Assembly: GCA_902651635.1 (NCBI GenBank)
Contig: CACRSC010000004.1
Location: 734,195 to 798,194 of the forward strand
DNA from: Mastigamoeba balamuthi
Lineage: Eukaryota > Evosea > Mastigamoebida > Mastigamoebidae
Length of the DNA stretch: 64,000 nucleotides
Reading direction: 5' to 3'
Shown: one piece after another, positions 43,639 to 55,334 of the stretch
Layout of the letters: every line of letters begins with the position of its first letter
Numbering within the stretch: position 1 is the stretch's first letter
Notes under the pieces: generated by a model
Databases searched by the model: none
What the model was told of the DNA's origin: nothing
What the model saw: only the letters and a program-made list of their open reading frames with translations
Program-made: the position numbers and the translations under genes

Positions 43639-44218
43639 CGCGAAGGGCGATTTCAAATCGCGGGGGGGCGCCTTTTCACAGAGGCCGCGCCGAGAGCTGC
43701 GCCACAGCGGGTTCGGGACGGCGGGAAGGGGGGGCCGAGCGTAGCCGAGCGCTGTTCCTCAGCCTGTGCTGGTTGCGGGCGGAGGAACAACGCGGGGGCA
43801 GGCGAGTGGGGGTGCTAACCACGCACAATATAGCTCTGAGTGAAAAAGGGGGGTGCACCAACCGACTAAATATCACCTGACGTGTCAAGTCAGGATCAAC
43901 TCCCCCCGGCACAGCGAGCTTCGGCCGCCCGCCAGCTGCAGCAGGCACCCGGCGGCATTCGAACGACGTTCAGGAACCTCCTGAGCACCCAGGATGCTCG
44001 CATGTGCTTTACCCATCTCGGGCAGGGGTCGCTGCTCTCACCGTTTCCCACCGCCCCAACCGCTGCAACAGCCAGAACCCTGTACCCCATCCCACCGCAT
44101 CAGATTTGCGATCTCTACGGCACAGCACATCACCGCCGAGAGAATCTCCGGAAGATATTATCTGCTGTGAAGCCCAGCGCAGGCACAAACTCACCGGCGA
44201 CCGAGAGCGCAGCGAACG
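43639..44218. promoter_or_regulatory. Divergent promoter region between formin and strumpellin
   Basis: 580 bp between the start codons of two actin-regulating genes. It is the longest divergent promoter gap in the host part of the window. It contains GAGAATCTCCGGAAGATAT and a TATC at 44,139-44,163, 55 bp before the strumpellin ATG, similar to motifs near other starts. No open frame with conserved features was seen. Confidence 0.5.
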
Positions 44219-47200
44219 ATGGACTTCCTGGCCGAGGGCAACGTGGCGGGGCAGTCTCTCCTGCGCCTCGTCAGCCGCGCGAACGCCATCATCGCCGAGC
44301 TCATGCGTCTGAGCCAGAACGTCCCGCGCTGTCCGCGTTCCCACACCCCCCGACACCACCGCCAGTCTTTCTCATTTGCCCACACCCTCTCCCCCCCCCC
44401 TTCTCCGCCTCCTCCTCTCCCCCACTGCGCTCCCGCACGCGGCACGCAGTGTTCGAGGAGGTGCCCGACGAGTACCAGAACATCATCTTCGACTTCAGGT
44501 ACCTCAAGAACCAGGACCTCTACGAGACCCGCATCGAGGACAGCAGCGTGCGACGAGCTGGCTGGCCCTCCCAGCCAGCGCTCTCTCCCTCTCTCCCTCT
44601 CCCCCTTCCTCACGCATCCCCCCCCCTTGCCCCACAGGAGCTGCTGGAGCTCGACGGCGCGCTGAAGGAGAGCCACCACGAGATCCTGAAGCGGTTCTAC
44701 AACGTGTTCGAGAGCATCGTCAAGTACCACGCGGACCTGACGCGGTACCTGGCGGACCTCGACGACGGCGTGTTCATACAGCTGACGCTCGAGGCCGTCC
44801 TCGACAGCCCCGACGGGCGCCAGCTGCTCTGCGAGGCCCTCTACCTCTGGTGCGTCATGCTGACGCTGCTCGACACGCTCGTCGACGGCGCCGTCCGCGA
44901 GCGCCTCGTCGTGGCGTTCGTGAGGCGCAGGGCCCGCGCCGAGCTGGCGATGGCCGACGACGTCATCAAGCTGTGCAGGGCTTCGGGGTACACGAGGGCC
45001 GCGGGGAAGAAGCCGCAGGGGTACCCCGAGGAGTACCTCGCGAGGTTCCCGCTGCCCAGCACGGCAGTCAGCCTCGTCATCGGCAGGCTGCGCTCGGACG
45101 ATATCTACAACCAAATCAGGGTCAGATTCCGATTCCATGCATATCGCATGTATCTTCTGCCCTGCTGACGATGAAAATGTCGGGGCTCTGCCAGGCGTAT
45201 CCGATGCCGGAGCACCGCAGCACGGCACTGGCCACGCAGGCGGCGATGCTGTACATGATCCTCTACCTCGCGCCCAACATCCTGCAGAAGGAGAACGTGC
45301 GACACGCCCAGCACGCCGGCCGTGTGGCCGCTCCGAGCGGACCTCTCACCGCAGTGCCCCTCCCCGCCCTCTGCGACGGCAGGCCGTGATGCGAGAGATC
45401 GTGGACAAGCACTTCCCCGACAACTGGGTCATTGCGTACTACATGGGGTTCACGGTGGACATCAGCGTGGCTTGGGAGGGGTACAAGGCAGCGAAGCTGG
45501 CCATCGCCAACACAGTGCAGCAGAGCAACGTGGCCGGCGTGGCCACCCGCTACTGGGGCAGCGTCGCGGGCATACAGCGCGAGCTGCGCGGGTACCTCAC
45601 CGAGGGCGTCCTCACCGAGGAGTACATCCTCGACACCATGCCCAAGCTCCTCGTCTGCGACCGCAACAGCAACGTCACGCTGCGCTGGCTCCTCCTCCGT
45701 GCGTCGCACCGCCCTTCGCTCCGCTCCGCCTGTAGTCGTCGTCGTCGCCGTCGCTGACGCAGCACGCGGGGTGGCGACGGCAGACGTCATGTCGCAGAAC
45801 AAGAAGATCAGGGAGACGGTGCTGGGGGCCAGCAGCGCGCTCGAGGGGGAGGAGAAGGGGAGCCACGTGGAGGCGATACTGATGCTGCTGCTCAACACGG
45901 CCCAGTACGAGTTTGAGCTGAAGAAGATCACGCAGAGCATACTGGACAGCAAGGACGCGCGCTGGGACGAGTACCGCAAGGAGGCCGTGGGGCGCATGAA
46001 CGAGCTGGGCGAGTACTTCAGCGGCGAGAAGGCGCTGACGAGGGTCAAGGCCAACAAGCACCTCGAGAAGTGGTTCCACGACATCGCGAGCCAGATCGGG
46101 GGGCTCGACTACAGCGACAGAACCGTGGCCGGGCGCAAGATGCAGCAGCTCAAGCAGGCGCTCGAGGAGGTCGAGCAGTTCCACGACATCGAGCAGAACC
46201 TGCAGGTGCGCCAGTTCCTCGTCGACACGCGCAAGTTCCTCGAGCAGATGATCCGCATCGTCAACATCGCCCCGGGCGTGCTGAGCATGCTCGACATCGT
46301 CTCGGACCTCTCGTACGCGTGGGACATACTGCGCGTGCCCGAGCTCTACATCCCCGCGCTGCAGGCGCGCATCAAGGCCGAGCCCGCGCTGGTCCTCAAG
46401 CTGCGCTCGACGCTCGTGAAGCTCTCGTCGATCCTCAACCTGCCGCTCGTGCGCATCAACCAGGCCAACAGCCCCGACCTCCTCAGCGTCTCGGCGTACT
46501 ACTCGGACGAGCTGGTGTCGTACGTGCGCCGGGTCCTCGAGGTCATCCCGCGCTCGGTCTTCGAGATACTGCACCGCATCATCGAGCTGCAGACCAAGTC
46601 GATCCCGGTGCTGCCGACCAAGCTCGAGAAGGATCAGGTCAGGGACGTGGTGCAGCTCGAGGACCGGTTCAGGCTGGCAGAGGCCACGCACGCCATCTCG
46701 GTGTTCACCGAGGGCATCCTGGCGATGGAGACGACGCTCGTGGGCATCGACAAGGTCATCCCCAAGAAGCTGCTCGAGGACGGCATCCGCAAGGAGCTCG
46801 TCTTCCGCCTGAGCATCGCGCTCGACAGGACGCTGACGTTCCACAGCGGCAAGCTCGACGAGCTGCTGCAGCGCGTGGCCCACGTCGGCACGATTCTCGA
46901 CGGCTACTGCAGGTCGTTCCAGTACATACAGGACTACATCCGCATGCAGGGCCTGCGCATCTGGCAGGAGGAGTTCATGCGCATCATCAACTTCAACGTC
47001 GAGCAGGAGTGCTCGGCGTTCCTCACCAAGAAGCCCGAGTTCCAGTCGCGCTACCAGTCCAAGGAGGTCGAGATCCCCGTCTTCCCTCGCACAGACGCCA
47101 TGTAAGCTGCAAACAGGGGAGTGACGTACCGGGGGAGGGCTCCCTCCACGTCGCTTGCTCACGAGACCCCTCTCGCTCGTGCACAAAAGGTCTGTGAACT

Positions 47201-48467
47201 TCATCGGAAGGCTGGCGAGGGCGCTGCTCGCGCACACGGACAACCAGAACACGACGTACATCGAAGCCATGGGCGCGTGGTACGACCCCTCGACCGGCGT
47301 CGAGCTCATCGGGCAGCCCACGTTCTCGTCGCTGCTCAACGGCATCAGCGTGTTCGGCGCGACCGGCCTGGACCAGCTGTACGCGTTCATGGCGGTCAAG
47401 GAGCTCCAGGTGCTCGTCAAGTTCATGCACGCCCAGATCGACGGCGACAAGGCGACGGCAAAGTTCGTGTCGGACCTCGGGGCGGAGCTCGAGCCCAAGA
47501 CGACGATCCCCAGGGAGACGGCCAAGATCTACGAGACGGCGCTGCAGCAGATGAAGCGCATCGCGCCGCAGCTGGTGGCGTCTGTGAGCAGGGTGGGACA
47601 GATACAGCTCCTCAGGCGGCAGCTCCAGCGGACCCTCAACGTGCGTGTCCCTCGCGTGATCGCTGGCTAATAGGCTCGCAGGTAAAATGCAAGGCCGAGT
47701 CGAACCTCCTCAACTGCACGCTGGACGTGCTCAACCAGTCGCTCCTCAAGGACGTCCGTGCGCACTACATCGAGTACGTTCCCCGGACTCTCTCGGGATC
47801 GACGGCTGAGCTCACACTTGCTTTTCAGCCCTCAGAACCTGCCATACCCCGACCCGGAGAACCCGCTGCTGCCAGAGCTCGCCAAGTACATCGACACGGC
47901 TGGCCTCACAGACCCGACTTCCAAGATTTATGTCACGACCACCGCGCTGCAGTCTCTGCCCTTGGTTGTGTTCGTGGTTGTCCTCTCGGTGCTCCCCAAG
48001 TACTGCTACAACAGCAAGCTCGGTGAGACGCCTTGCCGGGGTCTGCTTCCTTTCTCACGCCTCTGCCTTTGCGCTCGACCGTAACAGGGCTCATGGTCGC
48101 CAAGGCCGACAAGGGGAAGCAGCGCAACGACGCGGCCGCGCTGGTGGTCGGCATCATCACCCTGCTGAGGCAGTTCCACGTGCAGAACATCCCGAGCTTT
48201 GTCGGGTACTGCGCCCAGTACGTCCGCGGGTTCCTCAACCTGATGCAAGTGAGCAAGGGGTACGCACACATTCGCTATTCGCTCCAACCACGTTGTCTTA
48301 CAGCACACTAACCGACTGCCTGCCTTAACAGAGAGACCGAGTTCCCTGCCGAGGTGAACTCGATGCTTCTGTTTCTCGAGACGTTTGTCAAGTATGGCGG
48401 ATACTCGCGCAACCTTGTGGACGCGTGTCTACCTCCGTTCCTCTTCGACAACTTCAAGCACGTCTAA
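44219..48467 (+). CDS. washc5: WASH complex subunit strumpellin (WASHC5)
   Basis: Scaffold subunit of the WASH complex, which activates Arp2/3 on endosomes to drive sorting. About 1,150 residues in roughly a dozen exons (human 1,159). It starts [20 protein letters not shown], nearly identical to human strumpellin, and keeps [108 protein letters not shown] and [17 protein letters not shown]. The end [12 protein letters not shown] corresponds to the human C-terminus. It is divergent from the formin gene at 43,638. I first considered VPS35 from the retromer; the motifs above exclude it. Confidence 0.96.
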
Positions 48468-48593
48468 CTCAATGAAGATAGCCGAAAACGATTGGACATG
48501 TGCTTCGGGTAGACAGTTGTGCAAAGCAGATGCGCGCTTCATTGAAATGCGAGCTTACTTTGGTAGCAAGCAATTCATAATTGAAAGAACACA

Positions 48594-50584
48594 TTAGGAT
48601 TCTGGCTTTCGGTCGTACAGGACTTGGACTGGGCCGAGAAGGTGCTCATCTAGTGTCGTTTTGCGGTCTCGTTCGGCGTGCGGGGCTCCCCTATAGGCGT
48701 AGTAGGCGGTGTCCCTGTTGCATGTGTAGCACGTCGAGTTGTAAATGAAAGCCGAGAGCGCCACGTCTGTGCTCGATGTAGCTGATTGCGGAGAGCTACG
48801 CGGCCAACAGGATGCCGCGTCCCACGAGCAGCGCACCAGCGGAGCGACGACGCGGTCGTACATTTCCTTCGAGACGATGCCCACAACAGAGGCGGCGCAG
48901 AGCGGCCGGAACTCCAGGAAAGGCTTGGGTATCCCTGCCACGCTCGTGCCATTGACGAACATAGACATATCGTGGGCAGTGGTGACGCTGAACATGCCGT
49001 CTCGGTACAGCTGCAAGGCCAGGGGTTCTAACCCGTCGCGCAGCTCGTGGGTCACCGACAGAAGAAGCACTTCCCCTCTGGTGTAGGCTGAATGGGCGAG
49101 AGCAACTGGAACCAGCGGGCCGTGCGACTGGAATCTCTGACAGGCTGCCTCGTCGAGCCCGTAGGTGCTGGCGACTTTGGTGCACGCAGAACCAAACGGC
49201 TCGACTTGGACGGCCGGGCCCCAGCCCCGCACCATGTCCAACTGTTGCTCGTCCATTCCCGAGTCGTATACAACCAGAGACATGCTGGGTTCCCACTTGG
49301 CCATGGACACGTGCAGGTTCGACAGGTAGTCAAAGTCCTTGGAACCGGCAACAGTGACGACATGTAGTGTTCTCGCGTAGTTCTTGACGCGGTCTTGCGA
49401 AGCAGCGCTGAGCTTTCGCACGCAGGAGCACGGCTTGTCTGGCGCGTACGCCGTAGAGCCAGACAGCTGCGACCACAGCTCCTGGTTGCGGGGCGTTCCC
49501 GAGCACTTGTCTGATTTCGTGCTCACGATGTACTTTGCAAATGGCTTGGGCTTGGCGCCCCTCCTGATCACTGCGGCGGTCGTTGGCGGATGCAGCGATG
49601 CAAAGGGGGGGCGTGGGGATGCGCACAGAGGACCTGCCTGCCGGCGACCTCAGGCGGGGGGAGGCCCCTGTCGCGGAACCTGGTGAACGCGGGGTCTATG
49701 ACGCACTGCACCGCTGTCGACAGGTACGCCAGCATGCTGAACAGGGGCTGGTCCTTGCCGAAGCTCCTCGTCTCGCCCTCGACGGCGGGGGGCGTGATGC
49801 ACTGGCTGTCGAGAGCGCACCGGGCGGCCGGCACGACGAGGCCCTCGTACGCCGAGCTCCACCGAGCGACGCCGTGTATGCCGCCCGCTATCATCGGCTT
49901 GCCCAGGAACGTCGCCATCGACTCGTTGAAGAACGCGGCCTGGGCCGGCCTGCCACCCCACGTGAGGCTGTCGCCCATGCCCACGCAGAAGTAGCCGTCC
50001 GTGTCGATGCGCCGCTTGACAAAGTCGATGGGCCTGCGCAGCTCGATGCCCGAGTCCATGTAGAAGACCTTGCCGAAGCGCTGGGCTGCGTCCTGCAGGA
50101 CGAGGGCCTTCCACGCGAACGTCCGCAGCCCCGACGCCCCGGGCAGCCTGTCCGCGAACCCGACGACGCTCACGCGGCACCACGAGCGGGCGAGGTCCGC
50201 CTGCTCGGCCGTCAGCCCGAGGTCGTAGACGGCGACCTCGAGGGCGGGCTCCCACAGGTGCACGCTGCCCACGAGGTTCTCGAGGCGCCCGAAGAACATC
50301 TCGCTGGCCGCCGTCACGACCGTCAGCGGCACTGCGGCACTGCGCGGGTCCGGCTGCGCCCTGGGCCTGCACTCGGGGGCGGGCGTGCCCGAGAGCGCGG
50401 GCGGGGGCGGCACGGCGGGGGAGTCGGTGGCCTGGGATGGCTGGCTGGGCTGGCGGGCCGCTGCGGCTCTGGGGGACAGCGGAGGGCGCAGCACGTGCGG
50501 GGCGGGCGCGAGTGCGTGCAAGAGCGACTGGGCCAGCAGGATCACCGCACCCGCAACGAACAGCCCCTGCAGGTCCCTGCGCAT
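48594..50584 (-). CDS. Type II membrane protein with two glycosyltransferase-like domains
   Basis: 644 residues in two exons (50584-49627 and 49570-48594). An N-terminal signal anchor (GLFVAGAVILLAQSLLHAL) is followed by a Pro/Ala-rich stem, the usual Golgi layout. Domain 1: LTVVTAASEMFFGRLENLVG, VAVYDLGL, WKALVLQDAAQRFGKVFYMD. Domain 2 repeats the pattern: LHVVTVAGSKDFDYLSNLHV, LVVYDSGM, then a Cys-containing C-terminal part. The second exon has no start codon, which supports joining them; the inferred donor GTGCGC is common here. A metal-binding acid is likely in FYMDSGIEL of domain 1, while domain 2 lacks an obvious equivalent and may be non-catalytic. No specific GT family is recognised. 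Confidence 0.65.
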
Positions 50585-50753
50585 TTCGCGAAGCCCGGTA
50601 GTACCGTGGTGTGAATCTGGAAGAGATAGATTCCCACCCTTCCTCCGAAGATTCGCGGGAGATACGCGTATCTCTGATGTCAAACGAGGGAAAAACACAA
50701 CAGAGCGGGCGCGCGCCAGGAGTCGATATCCCACCCACGACCTCGCGCCCACA

Positions 50754-51249
50754 ATGAAGCTGGTCAGGTACAGTCCGCCACGCGCGCCACAGGCCGCGCC
50801 CACACCCCCCGCGCACTAGCTCGCCAGCCCGCCCGGCCCTCCCCGATTTTGAATCTGAATCTGAATTGAATTGCCCGCTCCCCTCGTCTCACTCTCTCCC
50901 GTTTTGCAGGTTCTTGATGCGTCTGAACAACGAGACGGTGACGATCGAGCTGAAGAACGGGACGATCGTGCACGGGACGATCGCGGGCGTGGACATGTGC
51001 ATGAACACGCACCTCAAGGTCGTGAAGATGACGGTCAAGGGGCGCAACCCCGTCAACCTCGACACGCTGAGCATCCGCGGCAACAACATCCGCTGCTACG
51101 TGCTGCCCGAGAGCATCAACCTCGACACGCTGCTCGCCATCGACGACACGCCGCGCCCCAAGCACAAGGCCAAGGAGGCGTCGCGCGGCCGCGGGGCCCG
51201 CGGGAGGGGGCGTGGCCGTGGCCGTGGCGCCCCGCGCCCGCGCCAGTGA
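50754..51249 (+). CDS. snrpd1: Small nuclear ribonucleoprotein Sm D1
   Basis: Core Sm-ring protein of spliceosomal snRNPs, 117 residues. The first exon is only 14 nt (50754-50767: MKLV plus two bases), and intron 50768-50909 precedes exon 50910-51249. Sm1 motif: [20 protein letters not shown] and [20 protein letters not shown]; Sm2 motif: [16 protein letters not shown], with the RNA-binding RGN. The C-terminal tail is RG-rich ([14 protein letters not shown]), the substrate of arginine dimethylation that promotes SMN binding in other eukaryotes. The gene is divergent from the glycosyltransferase-like gene (169 bp). Confidence 0.97.
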
Positions 51250-51459
51250 GCGGGTGGCCGTGGGGGCTGGCGGCTGTCCCCTGTCTCGCTGCATTGCCCG
51301 CCATTCACCGTCGGGTGCCAATAACACCGATAGACTCGCACCTTCGTCGCCCGGCGGGCCTCTGCTGCGCCCTCGTGGCTGTGCCTCCACTGTGTTGAGC
51401 CCCCAGGACAATTGATTGCGCGTGGCGAATTGCGGATGGGGTGGAACACTTGTGGGGTT

Positions 51460-53651
51460 TTATAATAGGGCGCAGCAACAACTGCATACACTGCTGTTGT
51501 CCGCGAATAGCGTGTCTTGGCGCCTGTGCCTGCCCCGCGCCTCGCGCGGCGTTTCCAGCAGGCTGAGCTGCAGCGGGTCCCTCGGCTCTCGGCCGAGCGG
51601 GCTCCGCGACAGCAGCTGCGCGGGCGCGAGCGGCCGCGGGGGCTGGAGGTCGGGCGAGTTCTCCGGGCTGGGCGACGGGTACGGCGTCACGATGTTGAGA
51701 AGAGCGCACTTCCAGCCGTCGAGGTCGTCCTGAGTGTCCGCCCCCACGGCGAGCGTCCTGTGCGGCGACCTGAGCTCCAGGCACAGCGGCCTCTCGTCTC
51801 CGCTGTACGCGCCCAGCGTCGTGCTCGGCCCGAGGTCCACGGCGCCGCACGGCTGCAGCTCGTCTGCCAGGCGCGGGTCGGCCTGCAGCGCCCGCGGAAG
51901 CTGCCCGACGTCGCAGTAGAACAGCGACGAGCTCTCGAGGACAAAGAACCTCAGCGACCATCGCGCGCTGCCCTGACTCTTCTTCCACATGAACCCCGTC
52001 CGCAGCGCGGTCGCTGGTCGCACGGCTGGCAGCATCGGCAGCGGCGTGCGCTGCTTCAGCATCTCGCCCAGCTCGCACTGCAGGTGGTCGACGGTGGGGA
52101 ACTGCAGGGCCGCGGGGAGCAGCGAAGCGCTGATGATGGCGTCGGCCCACGCGGTTGCTTCGTCGGGCGCGCAGCAGCGCAGTTGCTGCTGCTGGCCCGT
52201 GGACGACACCTCGATGGTCTGCATTCCTGTCCGCACACATCGCGTCGCCTGCTTGTGCAGCGCGATCGCGGCGTCTGGGCACGCCCCCCTCCGCGGCGAG
52301 AGCAGCAGGAACCCGCGCTTCAGCACAGCCCACTTGCTCTCGAACAGCTCGCCCCGGAGTAGCTCCAGGCAGCCCTCCTTCGACACCCCGGTCTGCCGCA
52401 GAGCAAGTGGCGTCAGTTCGTGGTCGAAGTGGTCGGACGTACGACGACCCAGTCCGGCGACCGTATTGCAACCGCGAGGGCGTCGTCTGCCGCAGCACCG
52501 AGGTCCAGCGAGCGCATGTGGCACAAAAACCTGCAGTAGTGCGTCGAGGCGACCGCCGGGTGCGCGCAGACCAGCTCCGTCAAGGCCTCGGTGCACTGCG
52601 CGACCATATCCCTGTCATAGAGCGACTTGGCCGCCGCCAAGCAGTTCGTCACCTTGGGAAGCTGTGTCAGTGGTGTCGAGCGAATAGCTCGAGCCCACGT
52701 GTATGCTTGTTGCAAGGGTGTCAGCACCCAAGAACGCGCGCTGGGCCTGGTCTCGTACGCTCAGGCGCTGCTCGAACGCGGCGGCGTCTTCTGGAGACTT
52801 CTCGAGTGCCCTCGCGAGAGCAACGCGCGCTGAGGCCACGTCGCAGCGCTCGAGCAGGGCCCAGCCCTGCCACAGGAACAGGCCCCTGCGGTTGGGAACC
52901 GCGAACTGCAGCACAACCTCTGCGTCCTCGAGGGCGTCGTCTGTGTTGCCGCTCTTGAAGTTGCACTCGGCCCGCAGGGCCAGCAGCCTCGGCTCCATCG
53001 GGAACAGCGCCAGGGCAGTTGCTGCGCACCGCAGCGATGACTTGAACGCGCCCGCAGCCGCCTCCCTGAACGCCTTGTACACGGCCTCCATGTGCTTGGC
53101 GGCAACCGGGCCGTCAGCGGGACTGGGGGGCTGGCGGGCTGGGCTGGGCGCGCACAGGCCGGTACTTGAAGCGCAGGCGCAGCGACAGGTACGAGGCGTG
53201 CGGCTGGGACTCGGGCGTGCGCGAGAGGACGAGGCGCGCCTCGCGGGGCTTCTGGTCCGTGAGGCCGAGCCCCACGACATCGATGGCCGCCCACCCGAGG
53301 ACGCGCGCCCCCTCCCACGCCTCCACGCGGACCACGGGCAGCGGTGCCCTGAAGCACAGCTCAATCGACGGCCCCTGCAGGCGTGCGAGGCGGTGTGAGC
53401 CACCCCCCCAGCAGGACTGGAGGGTCACCAGAGGTGGCGTGGGGCCGCTGATGCGAATGGGGGGCTCTGCGCAGGTCCCCGCCTGCGACAGCGTGAGGGC
53501 CACGGGCGACATCGACGCCACAGCGATCTCCCGTACTGGGCGATGACCACTGGGGTTTGAGTGCGGCGCGCCGCAGTGGCGTGGGCGGGGAGCAGCTCAC
53601 ACCGTCGACATAGAGAACCGCCAGGACATCGGGCGGGTGCGGCGTTGCCAT
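51460..53651 (-). CDS. C2-like/TPR/tandem-PH protein with CaaX prenylation motif
   Basis: About 640 residues, five or so exons. N-terminal beta-rich C2-like region (VLAVLYVDV, SIELCFRAPLPVVRVEAWEG, YLSLRLRFKYRP); then TPR-type helices (AVYKAFREAAAGAFKSSLRC, EPRLLALRAECNFKSGNTDD, RRGLFLWQGWALLERCDVAS, VTNCLAAAKSLYDRDMVAQC). Two PH domains follow (GCLELLRGELFESKWAVLKR.. and RTGFMWKKSQGSARWSLRFF..), the second ending GWKCALLNIV. The extreme C-terminus is CSCCCALL: a CaaX box (CALL, predicted geranylgeranylation) with nearby Cys for palmitoylation. All this predicts a lipid-sensing, membrane-anchored scaffold. Introns were placed to keep frame. The combination is one I do not recognise; the individual TPR and C2 calls are moderate. 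Confidence 0.65.
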
Positions 53652-53734
53652 TAGGGTTTTTTTGAAAATGAGAAGATTCAGATAATCCTAGACAAAGAAT
53701 CTTGCTGATTCCGGAAACTATCTGGCGGCACCGA

Positions 53735-54644
53735 TCAGGAGGCGGGCTCGAGCATGTGCCTGACAGCGAGCTTGTGGTCCTTCCACAGCCCGACCTGCTT
53801 GAGCTGCTCCCTCGTGTACTCGGCCGACTGCCAGGTGTACTCCTCCTGCGTGGTGCGCTCCGCGTAGCCCGTCCCGGCGAGGATCCCCGTGCAGGGCTTC
53901 CTGCACACCGGGCACGCTCTCACGGTGGCCACCGAGCACCGCGAGCAGAGGCACGTGTGCTCGCACGGCAGCAGGGTGCCCGTGAGCCGCTGGTTCGTCC
54001 TCTGGCACAGCAAGCACCGGCTGCTGACGGCCATCCGGGGGGGCCCTCCACACAGGCGCTCCTTCATTGCGGCTTTCGCCCTGCGCACCCCCGAGAGCAG
54101 GATGCCGAGCTGCTGCGCCGACAGCGGGGCTATCGCCTCGGCACGCCCCTCGAGCAGCTGCGCCACCATCTTCAGCGACTGGTACTGCGAGCCTGGGGTT
54201 TAGAGCCGGACAACACAGGGCGGCTGCGGGTGCCTTTGTCTGGAGCCTGACGAGGTCCTGCACCGGCCCGTTGCCCATGTGCGCGGCTGCCCTGCGGAGC
54301 GACTGGAACAGCGCGGGCAGGATGACGAACCAGCCGGCGGCGAGGCACACGACCTCGGGGCACGACCGCCAGTACCCCCTCGACAGGGCGAGCGCGATCA
54401 CAGCGTGGCCCGGCGCCAGTATCGTGAGGAGGATCTCCGAGGCCGAGACCAGCCTGATGGTGGCCAGGACGCCGAAGGTGGGGTACAGGACCAGGACCGC
54501 CATGAACAGCGGCGACAGCCACGACCGGATGAGGGTGGGCTCCGCGGGCGAGCCCATCGGCGGCGGGAGCGACGCGACGTACAGCGACAGCGCGATCACG
54601 GCGCCGTCGATGACCGCCTGCACTCTGCTGTGGTTGTCTGCCAT
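53735..54644 (-). CDS. Multi-pass membrane RING-finger E3 ubiquitin ligase
   Basis: Two exons. The N-terminal half has three or four hydrophobic segments (VIDGAVIALSLYVASL, LFMAVLVLYPTFGVLATI, VIALALSRGYW, VVCLAAGWFVILPALF). After an intron near 54,190-54,250 comes YQSLKMVAQLLEG and a RING of C3HC4 type: CLLC, CEHTCLC, CSVATVRACPVC, with all eight ligands visible. The tail (about 50 residues) is charged. Likely an ER or endomembrane ubiquitin ligase that works with an E2; a UBC6-type E2 is encoded at the start of this window, but pairing is only a suggestion. The start ATG at 54,642-54,644 is 115 bp from the divergent MYND-FKBP gene. Confidence 0.75.
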
Positions 54645-54759
54645 CCGACAAAGCGAGATTGATTGCGGGTGTGAATCTAGCTGACGGAGATCTGCGGATC
54701 TTCGCTGTCATGACGTACGCTCCCGCCGCAGAAGGCTTCTTTTGGTGGCATAGAGCAGA

Positions 54760-55334
54760 ATGAACGGCGAGTGCGCGAACCCGGGGTGCAAGGCCCACGC
54801 GACGAACATCTGCACCGCGTGCCGCGGCGTCGTGTACTGCGGCAAGGAGCACCAGAAGGCGCACTGGAGTGCGCACAAGCCCACGTGCGTGTCGCTGCGC
54901 GAGGCCGAGAAGAAGGGCTTCCTCAAGGTCGTCACCCAGGAGGCCCCCGCTGACGCCAAGAAGCCCCACAAGGGCGCCCACGTTTTCATGGGCTACAAGG
55001 GATACGTGAGTGGCGCACCCGTCAGTTCACTGCGTCTCACCCAGCCTCTCCCAGCTGCCCAATGGCCACGTGTTCGACTCGTCGCAGAGCTTCGACTTTG
55101 ATCTGGGCATGGGCCAGGTGATCAGGGGTGCGCTGTGCCTCCCGAGTGTGCGTCCGCCCTTTGCTCACCGGTGGGGCTCCAGGGTGGGACGAGGGCGTCG
55201 CGACGATGTCTGTCGGCGAGAAGGCCACGCTGTACATCAGCTCGAACTACGCCTACGGGCCTCGCGGAGCGGGCGCTGACATCCCGCCCAACTGCCCGAT
55301 CATCTTCGATCTGGAGCTCATCCGCTTTGACTGA
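54760..55334 (+). CDS. MYND zinc finger fused to FKBP-type peptidyl-prolyl isomerase
   Basis: About 140 residues in three exons. Residues 5-45 form a MYND finger: CANPGCK, CTACRGVVYCGKEHQKAHW, HKPTC. The rest is an FKBP domain: GFLKVVTQEAP, then LPNGHVFDSSQSFDFDLGMG, QVIRGWDEGVATMSVGEKAT, YAYGPRGAGADIPPNCPIIF and DLELIRF. Both introns are placed exactly by this alignment (IRG/WDEGV and KGY/LPNG). Typical isomerase/FK506-pocket residues (FDSS, VIRGW, YG, IPPN) are present, though the loop before LPNG is shorter than in FKBP12. MYND domains bind proline-rich partners, so this could be a targeted isomerase. Confidence 0.85.

Noticed and set aside
45675-47525. Long open frame of about 600 codons on the minus strand
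   Set aside because: Antisense shadow of the strumpellin exons; the plus-strand translation matches WASHC5 along its length.
44219-48467. Retromer subunit VPS35
   Set aside because: First impression from helical-repeat character; the N-terminus [12 protein letters not shown] and [14 protein letters not shown] blocks are specific to strumpellin.
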